Shown here piece after piece: positions 27,436-35,643 of a stretch of DNA of 64,000 nt. The notes beneath the pieces are model-generated. The model did no database searches. It was not told the DNA's origin and was given only the letters and a program-made list of their open reading frames with translations. The translations under genes were made by a program, and so were the position numbers. Where the stretch lies: NCBI RefSeq assembly GCF_024707125.1, contig NZ_JANQAH010000011.1:124001-188000 (forward strand). Reading direction: 5' to 3'. Numbering within the stretch: the first letter of the stretch is position 1; every line of letters starts with the position of its first letter. This DNA comes from Devosia sp. (GTDB lineage Bacteria > Pseudomonadota > Alphaproteobacteria > Rhizobiales > Devosiaceae).

Positions 27436-28914
27436 TCAGCGCTTCTTTCGCACGAACCCCACCATCCGCTGCACCCGCTCGCGGCCCAGCACCACGATGA
27501 CGGCTCCATAGCTCGCCGCCGCAACACCAACGGTCGCAGCGAGCCGCAACACCGGCTCAGCCTCCCCCATCTCCCGCTGCACGAGCCACCCCGCACCCCA
27601 CATCACCGCAGTGGCCAACACCGGCAGTGCAAACGACCCCAGATAAGACAGCAGCGAAATGCCCAGCAGCCGCACCACCATGTGCAGCGTGGGCATCCAC
27701 ATCAGCGCATTGAGCACCACCAGCGACACCGTCAGCGGCAACAGGCCCCAGCCTGCAAACAGGAAGACGTATAGCACCGTAACCACCTGCTTGCTGAGCA
27801 CATAGTAGAACCACAGATCCGCCTGCCCCTGGCTGCGGATCAGCGACGCCTGCAAAATCCCCACCGCGGTCAGAACGCCAAGCGCACAGAACGCCTGTAC
27901 CACCGGCACCGCCTCGATCCAGTGCTCGCCAAAGGCGAGCGGGATGAGATCGCCCGCCACCAGCGCCAGCCCGGCAAAAACCGGAAATGCCACCACCGAC
28001 GACGCAAAGGTCCCGAGCAGATAAGCCTCACGCAGCTTCGCCTTCTCCCCCTGCATCGAAGACAGCAGCGAATAGGAAACTAGGTTCAGCGCCCCCGACA
28101 GGAGGTCGGTGAGAATCTGAAAGATCCGCCGCGCAAATCCATAGATACCCAGCCCAGCCGGCCCGAGCAGGGCCCCAATAAGAAGCTGGTCGAGACTGAT
28201 CGTCGTAATGAAGTGGTTGCCCGTCGAAAACAGCCCGAACGCCTTGAGATCGCCCAGCGCCTTGAGGTCGAACCGAAACCCCGGCCGCCACCGCGCGGCA
28301 ATCAGCGCCCCGATACAGGTCGTCACCGACCCCGCCAATTGCGAAGCCGCCAACGCCCAAAGCCCAAACCCGGCCCACAGCAATCCGAGGCAAACAACCG
28401 CCGCAACGAGCGACGCCGCCGTCGTCCGCAGCGCCAGCATCCGGAACGACATGGTCCGCACCAAGAGCGCATTGGGCACCGCCGCCGCCATATCGAAAAT
28501 CACCCGCGCCGAAATGAATGGCACGAGCGCCGTGAGCAGCGGATCCCCCGAAGACGAAGCCACAAACGGCGCCGCCACGCAGAGCGCACCAAAAATCAGA
28601 ACCGCCGCCCCGACACAAAGCCAGAACACGGTATCGAGATGTTTCGGCTCAATGTCCGTCCGCTGGATCAGCGCCTCGCGAAACCCCGCCGGCGCTACCG
28701 CCAGCCCGACCGTCGCAATACTCGCGGCAAAGGCGACAATCCCGAACTCGGCCGGGGTAAGCACCCGCGAGGTCGCCAAAAACACCAAAAATCCGAGGAG
28801 GGCCGGAGCAAGGCTACTGACCAGCGACCACATCGTGCCCTTGATCGCAGCCGAAGCCCGGCCCGATTTCAGATGATCGAGCCGCTTGCCTCCCACTTCT
28901 GTAGTGACCGTCAT
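27436..28914 (-). CDS. Polysaccharide flippase of the MOP/Wzx family
   Basis: A 492-residue inner-membrane protein with about 12-14 helices, predicted to flip lipid-linked repeat units across the inner membrane (ExoT/WzxC role). Typical stretches are SSLAPALLGFLVFLATSRVL, LTPAEFGIVAFAAS and GPAGLGIYGFARRIFQ. Its ATG overlaps the stop of the upstream glycosyltransferase as ATGA. It is the last gene of the minus-strand run exoY, coiled-coil protein, two glycosyltransferases, exoQ-like polymerase, flippase. Confidence 0.9.
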   Translation of the reverse strand: MTVTTEVGGKRLDHLKSGRASAAIKGTMWSLVSSLAPALLGFLVFLATSRVLTPAEFGIVAFAASIATVGLAVAPAGFREALIQRTDIEPKHLDTVFWLCVGAAVLIFGALCVAAPFVASSSGDPLLTALVPFISARVIFDMAAAVPNALLVRTMSFRMLALRTTAASLVAAVVCLGLLWAGFGLWALAASQLAGSVTTCIGALIAARWRPGFRFDLKALGDLKAFGLFSTGNHFITTISLDQLLIGALLGPAGLGIYGFARRIFQILTDLLSGALNLVSYSLLSSMQGEKAKLREAYLLGTFASSVVAFPVFAGLALVAGDLIPLAFGEHWIEAVPVVQAFCALGVLTAVGILQASLIRSQGQADLWFYYVLSKQVVTVLYVFLFAGWGLLPLTVSLVVLNALMWMPTLHMVVRLLGISLLSYLGSFALPVLATAVMWGAGWLVQREMGEAEPVLRLAATVGVAAASYGAVIVVLGRERVQRMVGFVRKKR

Positions 28915-29909
28915 GCGCTGTGCCGCATCCCATTGCGCGAAGCGACAAACCGTTCAAACTCCGGCGTCACCCGCCCCAGCAACCGGATCATCATCCCACG
29001 CGAACGGAGCTTTGCCGCCTCCACCGGGGACACATGCGGCGACAAGCCCAGCCCCAACAGCGCCTTGCCCACATTCATCGCGCGCACGCCGATCGGCGTC
29101 GCAAACCGTGGATCGGTCAGAAACCGCTGACGCTGCTCCGCACTCGCCTCGGTCCAGACCCGCTGCCGCAAGGCCTGCACCGACCGCTTCAGATCCAGCT
29201 CGCGCCTGAGATAACCGGCATTCAACTCCGCATTCCGCGTCGTCTGCTCGGCATTTTCGGCCCACACGGCCAGCGGCTCCATCGCCACATAGACCGGCTC
29301 CACCACCGAGTAAGTCCGCAGATATTCCTGCAACGTCGCCGTGCATCCATACTGAATTTCAAGCGGCGATTTCGCCCTCAGCGACCAGAAGAGCCCACCA
29401 TTGGAAACCCCAATCCCGGCGAGCAGCGCCATGCGAAAATCCGCCGCCTCATACAGCCCCTCGGTAAAGAGCTCGTCGAGCACACCCACATCGCCGACAT
29501 AAGCCCGCTCCGTGCCACTGGCATATTCAAAATACTGATTGCGCAGCACGATCTCGACACCCTGGCTCCGCACCAGCGCGATATTCGCCGCGCAGAAGTC
29601 GGGCAGGATAAAATTGTCGTCTTCCACCACGCAGAAGAACTCCGCCCCATGCGGATTGTCCGCCGAAAAGCAGTGGTCGATATTCTTCGAAGCAAAGAGC
29701 TGCGGCGTGTTCGCGGTATAGCGAATGCGCTTGTCTCCAATCGCCGCAACGACGGACCGCGCCGCCTGGTCCGGGTCGTCGTCATAGACGTCGCAGACCC
29801 AGTGCTCCCAGGATTGGTCGATCATCGAATAGAGCGCGCGGCGCAGCGCCTCGGGGCGCTTATAGGTCGGCGTGCGGAAGTGGACGAGGCCGGGCTGGTA
29901 CTCGGACAT
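28911..29909 (-). CDS. Family 2 glycosyltransferase of the exo locus
   Basis: A 332-residue GT-A type glycosyltransferase. It has the family opening HFRTPTYKRPEALRRALYS, nucleotide-sugar acidic motifs (CDVYDDDPD and FFCVVEDDNF, the latter in the DXD position) and a C-terminal helical part. The ATG at 29909 is used; a frame to 29969 adds 20 residues without similarity. It overlaps the exoQ-like gene by 50 bases, so coupled expression is likely. Which linkage it makes cannot be assigned; it may replace ExoU or ExoW. Confidence 0.8.
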   Translation of the reverse strand: MSEYQPGLVHFRTPTYKRPEALRRALYSMIDQSWEHWVCDVYDDDPDQAARSVVAAIGDKRIRYTANTPQLFASKNIDHCFSADNPHGAEFFCVVEDDNFILPDFCAANIALVRSQGVEIVLRNQYFEYASGTERAYVGDVGVLDELFTEGLYEAADFRMALLAGIGVSNGGLFWSLRAKSPLEIQYGCTATLQEYLRTYSVVEPVYVAMEPLAVWAENAEQTTRNAELNAGYLRRELDLKRSVQALRQRVWTEASAEQRQRFLTDPRFATPIGVRAMNVGKALLGLGLSPHVSPVEAAKLRSRGMMIRLLGRVTPEFERFVASRNGMRHSA

Positions 29910-31146
29910 GGCTGAAAAGACCTCCAGGACGGCGCCTCGCGGGCGCAGCGGATTGGGCGCGCAGGGCAATCAGCCCCTGCGCGGCATAGATGAGAGTGGC
30001 AATGCCCATGATCGAGCGGATGGAGAATTCGAAGAACACCTCCACCTCGATGAAGCTTCGAAGGATCATCAGCGCCTGCAGCGCCAGGAGCAGCGCATTG
30101 GGCGCATTGGGCCGGGCAAAGGTATAGGCGGCCATGGCAATGGCCCCGCCATAGATGATGATGATCTGCAGCGTCAGCCCGATCAGCCCGATCTCGACGG
30201 CATTGGAAATATAGGTGTTGTGGAAATTGAACCCCGCGCCCGAAGGCACGTCGAACATCGACCAAAGCTCTTCGGCCGGCGCAAAGCCGATCACCCAGAA
30301 CGAGCGATAGCCCAGCCCCTGCAAAGGCCGCTCGGCAATAAAGCTAAGCCCCGTCGCCCAGAGATCCGTGCGCCCCGTCAGGGTCGCATCCTTGCCCGAG
30401 CCTTCGAGTATTTCCGCCAGCAGCGTATCGCCCGCCACCATGATCAGCAGTGCCAGCGCCGCCCCCACGATGACAAGCATCACGACCACAAAGACCTTCT
30501 GCATGCCCGTCAGCCGCGCGATCAGCAGCGTCAGCAAAATGATGGCCATACAGGGCGCCAGCATGAGGATAGCACCCGCCGACTGGGCCAGCGCCAGCAG
30601 CGGCCCCGAGAGGATCGCACCGCCCACGCCCAAGAGCCGCAGGACGGGATGCGAATTCCGATCCACCGCAACGGCCACCGATATCAGCGCAAAAACCGCG
30701 ATATGCGCCGCCACAGCATTCTTGCTGCCAAACGCACCGACCCAAACGCCGCCCAGCCCAGTTTTGCCAAAGGCGAGACTGGCCACCACGCCGATGCCGT
30801 AAACAATGAACATCAGCCGCATAAGCGTCGACGTGGACACCCGCCCGGTGATCACGATGGCCACCGCCAGCGTAAACGCCAGTTGCAGCCCATAGCGCAG
30901 CGAATTGGAAGGATAGAGCGACCACAGCGAGGTCAGCATGCAATAGGCCGGCAACAGCAACACCGGCCACCACCGCCTCAGGCTATCGATCGTCTGGTGC
31001 GGATTGCTGACCATCAGCAGCGCCCCACACCCCATGAAGGTCAGAGCCGCCAGCGACCCGAGCATGGCATTGAGCACCAGCGCCGCGAAAGCGCCGAATG
31101 TCAGTAGAGTAGCCATGTTGATGGTCAGGCGCGCCGGCATCTGCAT
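29860..31146 (-). CDS. exoQ: Exopolysaccharide polymerase, ExoQ/Wzy-like
   Basis: A 428-residue polytopic membrane protein predicted to polymerise repeat units at the periplasmic face. It has about ten helices and the O-antigen ligase/Wzy motif region GRTDLWATGLSFIAERPLQGLGYRSFW, then NFHNTYISNAVEIGLIGL, where the HN-containing loop is conserved. The ATG at 31146 overlaps the stop of the upstream glycosyltransferase (TGATG). The C-terminal tail (PARRRPGGLFSHVRVPARP) overlaps the next gene and may be dispensable. Confidence 0.88.
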   Translation of the reverse strand: MQMPARLTINMATLLTFGAFAALVLNAMLGSLAALTFMGCGALLMVSNPHQTIDSLRRWWPVLLLPAYCMLTSLWSLYPSNSLRYGLQLAFTLAVAIVITGRVSTSTLMRLMFIVYGIGVVASLAFGKTGLGGVWVGAFGSKNAVAAHIAVFALISVAVAVDRNSHPVLRLLGVGGAILSGPLLALAQSAGAILMLAPCMAIILLTLLIARLTGMQKVFVVVMLVIVGAALALLIMVAGDTLLAEILEGSGKDATLTGRTDLWATGLSFIAERPLQGLGYRSFWVIGFAPAEELWSMFDVPSGAGFNFHNTYISNAVEIGLIGLTLQIIIIYGGAIAMAAYTFARPNAPNALLLALQALMILRSFIEVEVFFEFSIRSIMGIATLIYAAQGLIALRAQSAAPARRRPGGLFSHVRVPARPRPLPHADL

Positions 31147-32345
31147 CAAGACGCCTCCGCCATTTCCGGCGCCGCCACCACCACCTCGGGAATGAACCCG
31201 GCGGCATAGCGCCCGGCAGCATCAAGCGGAATGCAGCGCACCGCCCCCGTTCCACGCCGAGCCGCCAGCCCGCGCCAGATTTCACGCTTGGCAGGCGCCG
31301 ACCAATCCGTCAGCGACACCGGCACATAGGCCGGCACCATCTCACCGGCTCCCGCGCCAAGCACGAGCACTGGCGAAGGCAACGCGGCCTGTACCGGCGC
31401 CGCACGCCGCTGCCGGCCTTCCGCAAACGAAGACCAGAGCCGCGCCACATGTCCGGGATTTCTCGCAACCAGCCCCAGCACCGAAGCCAGCCGGCGAGCC
31501 TTCACGCTCGCCACCAGCCGCTCATAGGCGAGCCCCTGCTCCAATCCCGATAGCCGCTGCCGGAAGGCGGCTTCGATCCGCCCATCGAGCGGCCCAAAAG
31601 CACCAACCAGTGCCTTCTGCCGCCCAACCATGGCTTCCATGTCCGCAACCGAAAGCCGATGCGAAATCGACCCCGAATGGCGGCGATAAAGATAAAACGG
31701 CTCCGGCACGATCAGCATGCTAGCGCCGTCGAGCAGCAGCCGCAGGATCAGGTCGAAATCCTCCCCGATCCGCAGCCCCTCGTCATAGCGAACCGCCTTC
31801 AGCCGCTCTGCCGAGACTAGCGGCTTCAAATAGCCCAGCGCTGGCGAACCATCGGTCCCCGCCAGCACCCAGTGTTCCGTTGAAACCAGAAAACTCCGCT
31901 CTACCCCCTCGCCCAGCATCAGGCGGGGCGCAGAGCCATCTTCGAAAAACAGCAGGAGGTCATCGGCCACGATATCGGCGTCATGCGCCGCCGCAGCCGC
32001 CAGCAGCCGCTCGAAGCGCTCCGGATGAATGATGTCATCGGAATCGACCACCGCGATCCAGCGTCCACGCGCCACATCAAGCGCCCTGTTGCGGCAGCGC
32101 GCCGGTCCGCCGTTCTGATCGGTGGTGATGAGCCTGATCCGCCCATCGACCTCCATCAGCCGCCGCACATGGGCAAGGCTGTCATCCCCCGAGCCATCGT
32201 CGCTGACGATGACTTCGAGGTCAGACACACTCTGCCGCAGCACCGAATGGAGGGCGTGAACAATCTTCTCGCCCGCCTCGAAATTGGCCATCACCACCGA
32301 GATCAGCGGCGCGGCCCCGGCTGGGGCTTCAGGCAATATCGACAT
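31146..32345 (-). CDS. exoO: Family 2 glycosyltransferase, ExoO-like
   Basis: A 399-residue cytoplasmic or membrane-associated glycosyltransferase. It has the GT2 opening ISVVMANFEAGEKIVHALHS, the VSDDGSGDDS loop and the DXD motif in GRWIAVVDSDDIIHPERF, with an LGYLKPL and GEDFDLILRLL acceptor region. These features resemble rhizobial ExoO, which adds a beta-1,6 glucose; the linkage here is not proven. The C-terminal 120 residues are an extension beyond the catalytic fold. Its start at 32345 overlaps the end of the coiled-coil gene by 17 bases. Confidence 0.8.
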   Translation of the reverse strand: MSILPEAPAGAAPLISVVMANFEAGEKIVHALHSVLRQSVSDLEVIVSDDGSGDDSLAHVRRLMEVDGRIRLITTDQNGGPARCRNRALDVARGRWIAVVDSDDIIHPERFERLLAAAAAHDADIVADDLLLFFEDGSAPRLMLGEGVERSFLVSTEHWVLAGTDGSPALGYLKPLVSAERLKAVRYDEGLRIGEDFDLILRLLLDGASMLIVPEPFYLYRRHSGSISHRLSVADMEAMVGRQKALVGAFGPLDGRIEAAFRQRLSGLEQGLAYERLVASVKARRLASVLGLVARNPGHVARLWSSFAEGRQRRAAPVQAALPSPVLVLGAGAGEMVPAYVPVSLTDWSAPAKREIWRGLAARRGTGAVRCIPLDAAGRYAAGFIPEVVVAAPEMAEAS

Positions 32346-32709
32346 CGGCCGCAGCCGTTTCAGCGGGCGCCCCATCGAGCTGCCCGATCAGTGCGGAAAA
32401 CTTCTCCATCTGCAGCTCGAGCTGCGACACGCGCTTGCGCGCATTGGAGGCGCTCTGCTCGGCCGAGCGGATCACCGCCTCGTCGGCCGCAGCGCGCATT
32501 CCGTACTCTTCGGACGTATCGAGCATGGTCGCGGCCTGGGCATAATACATGCTCATGCGCTGCTTCAGCCCGTCGCGTTCGCGGCGGGCATCGGCGAGAG
32601 CCATGAGAATGGCATTGCGCACGGTTTCCATTCGGGCCTGGTCGGTCTCGGCGTCCCGGCCTGGATTGCGGGTGCGAAACGCACCCGGTCGAAGCGAAAG
32701 AATAGCCAT
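32329..32709 (-). CDS. Small coiled-coil protein between exoY and a glycosyltransferase
   Basis: A 126-residue soluble, highly helical protein starting MAILSLRPGAFRTRNPGRD. Residues 25-115 show heptad-like spacing (METVRNAILMALADARRERD, ASNARKRVSQLELQMEKFS), suggesting a coiled coil. There is no signal peptide, membrane segment or known domain. GGAGA lies upstream of the ATG at 32709. It is 9 bases after exoY and overlaps the next glycosyltransferase gene, so it is expressed with the exo operon. A role in assembling or regulating the glycosyltransferases is possible but unproven. Confidence 0.75.
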   Translation of the reverse strand: MAILSLRPGAFRTRNPGRDAETDQARMETVRNAILMALADARRERDGLKQRMSMYYAQAATMLDTSEEYGMRAAADEAVIRSAEQSASNARKRVSQLELQMEKFSALIGQLDGAPAETAAADVDIA

Positions 32710-32718
32710 ATGGTTCTC

Positions 32719-33390
32719 CTACCGGCTGCCGGTTCGAAGGGCGACAACCCTTACGGTCTTGAGAAGAATGACCATGTCGCCAGTAAAGCTCCATTCGCGC
32801 ACATAGATGCTGTCGAGCTGCACGCGCTGGTCATAGCCGACATCGCTGCGACCGCTGACCTGCCAGAGCCCGGTAATACCCGGCCGCACGGCCGAATAAT
32901 CCTCGATGCGCTCGGCATAGCGGACGACCTCGTCCTGCACGATCGGACGCGGCCCCACGAGGCTCATATCCCCGCGAATGACGTTGATCAGCTGCGGCAG
33001 CTCATCAAGGCTGGTCACACGCAGGAACCGGCCAAGCCTGGTGATCCGCGGATCATTGCGCAGCTTCTGCGTTTCCTCCCATTCGGCCCGCGCCGCCGGG
33101 AAAAGCTCAAGATGACGCTGCAGCGCCTCCTGGGAATTGACCACCATGGAGCGGAATTTGAGGCACCGGAACCGGCGCCCGTTGAGCCCGAGCCGCTCAT
33201 GGCCGAAAAAGATCGGCCCGCGGTCGGTAGAAAACATGATGACGGCGATGAAGAACATCGCCGGCAGCGCAAAGATCAGCATCGTGGATGCCGCGACCAC
33301 ATCGAAGGCACGTTTAGCGACGCCCCCTCGGGGCATGCCGGCTTTGCTCGGATAGGTAGATTCGCCGACTTCGGCATTGATGATCGACAT
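32719..33390 (-). CDS. exoY: Priming sugar transferase, ExoY-like
   Basis: A 223-residue undecaprenyl-phosphate sugar-1-phosphate transferase that starts the repeat unit on the lipid carrier; in succinoglycan systems the sugar is galactose. It has one hydrophobic anchor ([20 protein letters not shown]), the KFRSMV motif and the C-terminal catalytic signature ([25 protein letters not shown]), ending in GLWQVSGRS. The ATG at 33390 has GAGAGA upstream. It is the first gene of the minus-strand exo operon and faces a 426-base gap that should contain its promoter. Confidence 0.93.
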   Translation of the reverse strand: MSIINAEVGESTYPSKAGMPRGGVAKRAFDVVAASTMLIFALPAMFFIAVIMFSTDRGPIFFGHERLGLNGRRFRCLKFRSMVVNSQEALQRHLELFPAARAEWEETQKLRNDPRITRLGRFLRVTSLDELPQLINVIRGDMSLVGPRPIVQDEVVRYAERIEDYSAVRPGITGLWQVSGRSDVGYDQRVQLDSIYVREWSFTGDMVILLKTVRVVALRTGSR

Positions 33391-33816
33391 GATGTTCTCT
33401 CTCGCAGAATGGACTTGCGAAGAAAGGCAGCAGAGCCCGCCTTTTCCTATCGTGCGGAAGTGGTCGCTGAAGCGCCGTGCGCTCCGTCGAAACCGGATTT
33501 CTCACTCATCTCTGATAGACCCCGAACATCAGTCCGGAGACGCCGCATTTGGTGTCGACGGCATGTGGCTTGCCGCGACGTATGGTGAACCAAACATGAT
33601 GGGAAAAGGGTATCAACGCCTCTCATGCATAGCTGTCATGCAGGGGCGCGGTCACAAAATTGCCCCAAGAAACGACGGGCAAAGCGAGGCAAATCAAGCT
33701 CTTAAGAAGAGCGGATCATCGGTGAACGGGATATACTGTACTAAGGTGCAGTGCTGCGCTTTTTAGCGCAGCAAGGAAGTAACCATGCGTAGAATTGGCC
33801 GTATTACCGCTCTGCC
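33391..33816. other. 426-base intergenic region upstream of exoY
   Basis: No full-length gene is supported. The left part should carry the exoY promoter on the minus strand. The right part holds TATACT at 33732, a strong hairpin at 33752-33773 and a very short frame with a ribosome site (33785-33820), described separately. Confidence 0.5.
33752..33773 (+). other. Hairpin before an 11-codon frame
   Basis: TGCTGCGCT and AGCGCAGCA form a perfect 9-base-pair stem with a TTTT loop. It is followed by AGGAAG and an 11-codon frame, and preceded by TATACT at 33732. It may be part of a small RNA or leader transcript. Confidence 0.4.
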
Positions 33817-33820
33817 TTAA
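33785..33820 (+). CDS. Possible 11-residue leader-type peptide
   Basis: ATG at 33785 with AGGAAG seven bases upstream opens a frame encoding MRRIGRITALP and a TAA stop. The stop overlaps the stop of the opposite-strand small membrane gene. No downstream plus-strand gene is close (galU starts 600 bases on), so a classical attenuator is unlikely. It could be a tiny translated frame in a small RNA, or chance. Confidence 0.2.
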   Translation: MRRIGRITALP

Positions 33821-34005
33821 AGGCTGAACAGGAACATCACCCCGTTCCAGACAAGGTAGATACCGACCCAGGCCAGAGCCATCACGCCGATGGCAACCAG
33901 CCCCCAGGGCCAGGGAAAAGGCGCACGCTGGCCGGTGTCGGAGGGGGCTGCCAGGGGCACCTTGCGGGCCGCGCCATCCTCGGGCCTGTCACCGTCCACG
34001 TTCAT
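33817..34005 (-). CDS. Small single-span membrane protein
   Basis: Up to 62 residues: a charged N-terminus (DGDRPEDGAARKVPLAAPSD) and one C-terminal membrane helix (GLVAIGVMALAWVGIYLVWNG). GGAGG is directly adjacent to the ATG at 34005 and six bases before a GTG at 33999, so the GTG is probably the real start (60 residues). No family recognised. It lies between exoY and galU on the minus strand and is not clearly part of either operon. Confidence 0.5.
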   Translation of the reverse strand: MNVDGDRPEDGAARKVPLAAPSDTGQRAPFPWPWGLVAIGVMALAWVGIYLVWNGVMFLFSL

Positions 34006-34423
34006 CCTCCATCTGGCGGGCGTTCTTGTCAGGCGGCGCCATTTGGGGCCGCAGCCATTTTCCTACCAGTGCCCGGTAAATACACCCCTCGCGGACAGAT
34101 TAAAATACGTCCGGCCTTCACGACTGCGTAGCGCGGCGCTTTTGGCAGCGATTTTCCAGCTCGCCGCGCTCATTCGCCTTTACTTGCAACCCCACCTCGC
34201 GACCGAGAAAAGACTTGCAACTATATCAAAATACTTATCACCAGCACCTGACATCAAATCGATAAAATGGCGCCTATGTGACCAATTGCCTTGAAACTAG
34301 GCAAAATGAATCGAGAGCAAAACTGCAATCGAGCCATGCGGTTCTGGAACCCAATTTGGCTGGATCGACTTTGGTCTACATGCTCCAATTCAACCTGTTG
34401 TTACCCTCAATCAGGAGAAAGCC
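34006..34423. other. 418-base intergenic region upstream of galU
   Basis: The stretch 34200-34330 is much richer in A/T than its surroundings, as expected of a promoter region for galU. It contains a 19-base dyad at 34286-34304. No open frame in it is convincing. Confidence 0.5.
34286..34304. promoter_or_regulatory. Dyad upstream of galU, candidate operator
   Basis: TTGCCT-TGAAACT-AGGCAA is an exact 6-base inverted repeat with a 7-base spacer, 120 bases before the galU start in an AT-rich patch. The binding protein is unknown. Confidence 0.3.
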
Positions 34424-35335
34424 ATGGTAAAACGCGTCAAAACTGCCGTTTTCCCGGTCGCAGGCCTCGGAACGCGCTTCCTGCCGGCCACCAAGGCCAT
34501 GCCGAAAGAGATGCTGACGGTCGTCGATCGTCCCCTCATTCAATATGCAGTGGATGAGGCACGCGAGGCGGGAATCACCCACTTCGTTTTCGTCACCGGC
34601 CGCAACAAGGGCGTCATCGAAGATCATTTCGATCGCCAGTTCGAGCTTGAGACCACGCTCGAAACCCGCGGCAAGACCGCCGCCCTCAAAGCCCTGCAAA
34701 GGGATCTGCCCTCAGCCGGCCGCACCAGCTTCACCCGCCAGCAGGAGCCGCTCGGTCTCGGCCACGCTGTCTGGTGCGCTAGGGATATCGTCGGCGACGA
34801 GCCCTTCGCCCTTCTCCTTCCCGACATGCTGTTCAAGAGCCGCCGCGGCGTTCTCAAGCAGATGGTCGAAGCCTATGAGGAAATCGGCGGCAACATCATC
34901 GCCGTCGAGGAAGTGCCGCATCAGGAAGTGTCGTCCTACGGCGTCGTCGGCCGTGGCGAAGGCACCGATGCCGGCTTCCGCATCACCGACATGGTCGAAA
35001 AGCCCAAACCCCAGGATGCCCCCTCCAACCTGATCATTTCCGGCCGCTACATCCTGCAGCCCGAAATCTTCAACCTCCTCGCCGACCAGCCGCGCGGCGC
35101 GGGCGGAGAAATCCAGCTCACCGACGCCATGCAGACCCTGATGCACTCCCAGCCCTTCGCCGGCGTCAAATATGAAGGCCAGTCCTTCGATTGCGGCTCC
35201 AAGGTGGGCTTCCTCACCGCCAACGTCGCCTATGCCCTCGACCGCGACGACATCGCCGACGACTTCCTCGCCTCCCTCGGCAAACTCGGCCTCCACACCG
35301 CCCTCATCGACGGCATGAAAATCGCTGCCGAATAA
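34424..35335 (+). CDS. galU: UTP-glucose-1-phosphate uridylyltransferase (GalU/ExoN)
   Basis: Makes UDP-glucose from UTP and glucose-1-phosphate in the cytoplasm, the donor for the exopolysaccharide glucosyltransferases. The 303-residue length and motifs fit GalU: nucleotide-binding [40 protein letters not shown] and [21 protein letters not shown] precedes the ATG. A strong hairpin at 35353 follows. In succinoglycan loci the counterpart is exoN. Confidence 0.96.
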   Translation: MVKRVKTAVFPVAGLGTRFLPATKAMPKEMLTVVDRPLIQYAVDEAREAGITHFVFVTGRNKGVIEDHFDRQFELETTLETRGKTAALKALQRDLPSAGRTSFTRQQEPLGLGHAVWCARDIVGDEPFALLLPDMLFKSRRGVLKQMVEAYEEIGGNIIAVEEVPHQEVSSYGVVGRGEGTDAGFRITDMVEKPKPQDAPSNLIISGRYILQPEIFNLLADQPRGAGGEIQLTDAMQTLMHSQPFAGVKYEGQSFDCGSKVGFLTANVAYALDRDDIADDFLASLGKLGLHTALIDGMKIAAE

Positions 35336-35352
35336 AGCTCCCACGCCCTCCC

Positions 35353-35395
35353 AAACGAATGGGCCGCCCGGATCATCCGGGCGGCCCATTCGTTT
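35353..35395 (+). terminator. Strong hairpin after galU
   Basis: A perfect 19-base-pair stem (35353-35371 with 35377-35395) around ATCAT, with AAA at the 5' edge and TTT at the 3' edge of the stem. It begins 18 bases past the galU stop and can act as an intrinsic terminator. Confidence 0.75.
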
Positions 35396-35485
35396 GAAGC
35401 GCTAAAAGCCAGCTCAACCTCAGTATGTCGCCCGACGACGAAACCTCTCACTTGAGACGCGCGCTGTCTTTGTTGTTCTCTCGGT

Positions 35486-35548
35486 GTCATCCCGCGAAAG
35501 CGGGGATCTCCGTTTCCAAACAGCGGTTCCCGCTTTCGCGGGAATGAC
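35486..35548. repeat. Dispersed palindromic repeat copy
   Basis: GTCATCCCGCGAAAGCGGG is followed after a short loop by its near-exact inverted copy ending GAATGAC. The core matches the element at 48568 and, more loosely, that at 27340. It lies between convergent galU and exoP. Confidence 0.7.
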
Positions 35549-35583
35549 ATCGTGGGCGGAAATCAAAGTGCCGATCAACCACC

Positions 35584-35619
35584 AAATAGAAAGGCTCCCG
35601 GATCAGATCCGGAAGCCTT
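35584..35619 (-). terminator. Intrinsic terminator after exoP
   Basis: On the minus strand, AAGGCTTCCGGAT and ATCCGGGAGCCTT form a 13-base-pair stem with one mismatch and a 3-base loop, followed by TTCTATTT. It lies just past the exoP stop. Confidence 0.7.
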
Positions 35620-35643
35620 GAAGTAAATTACAGCTGCCGAAGA

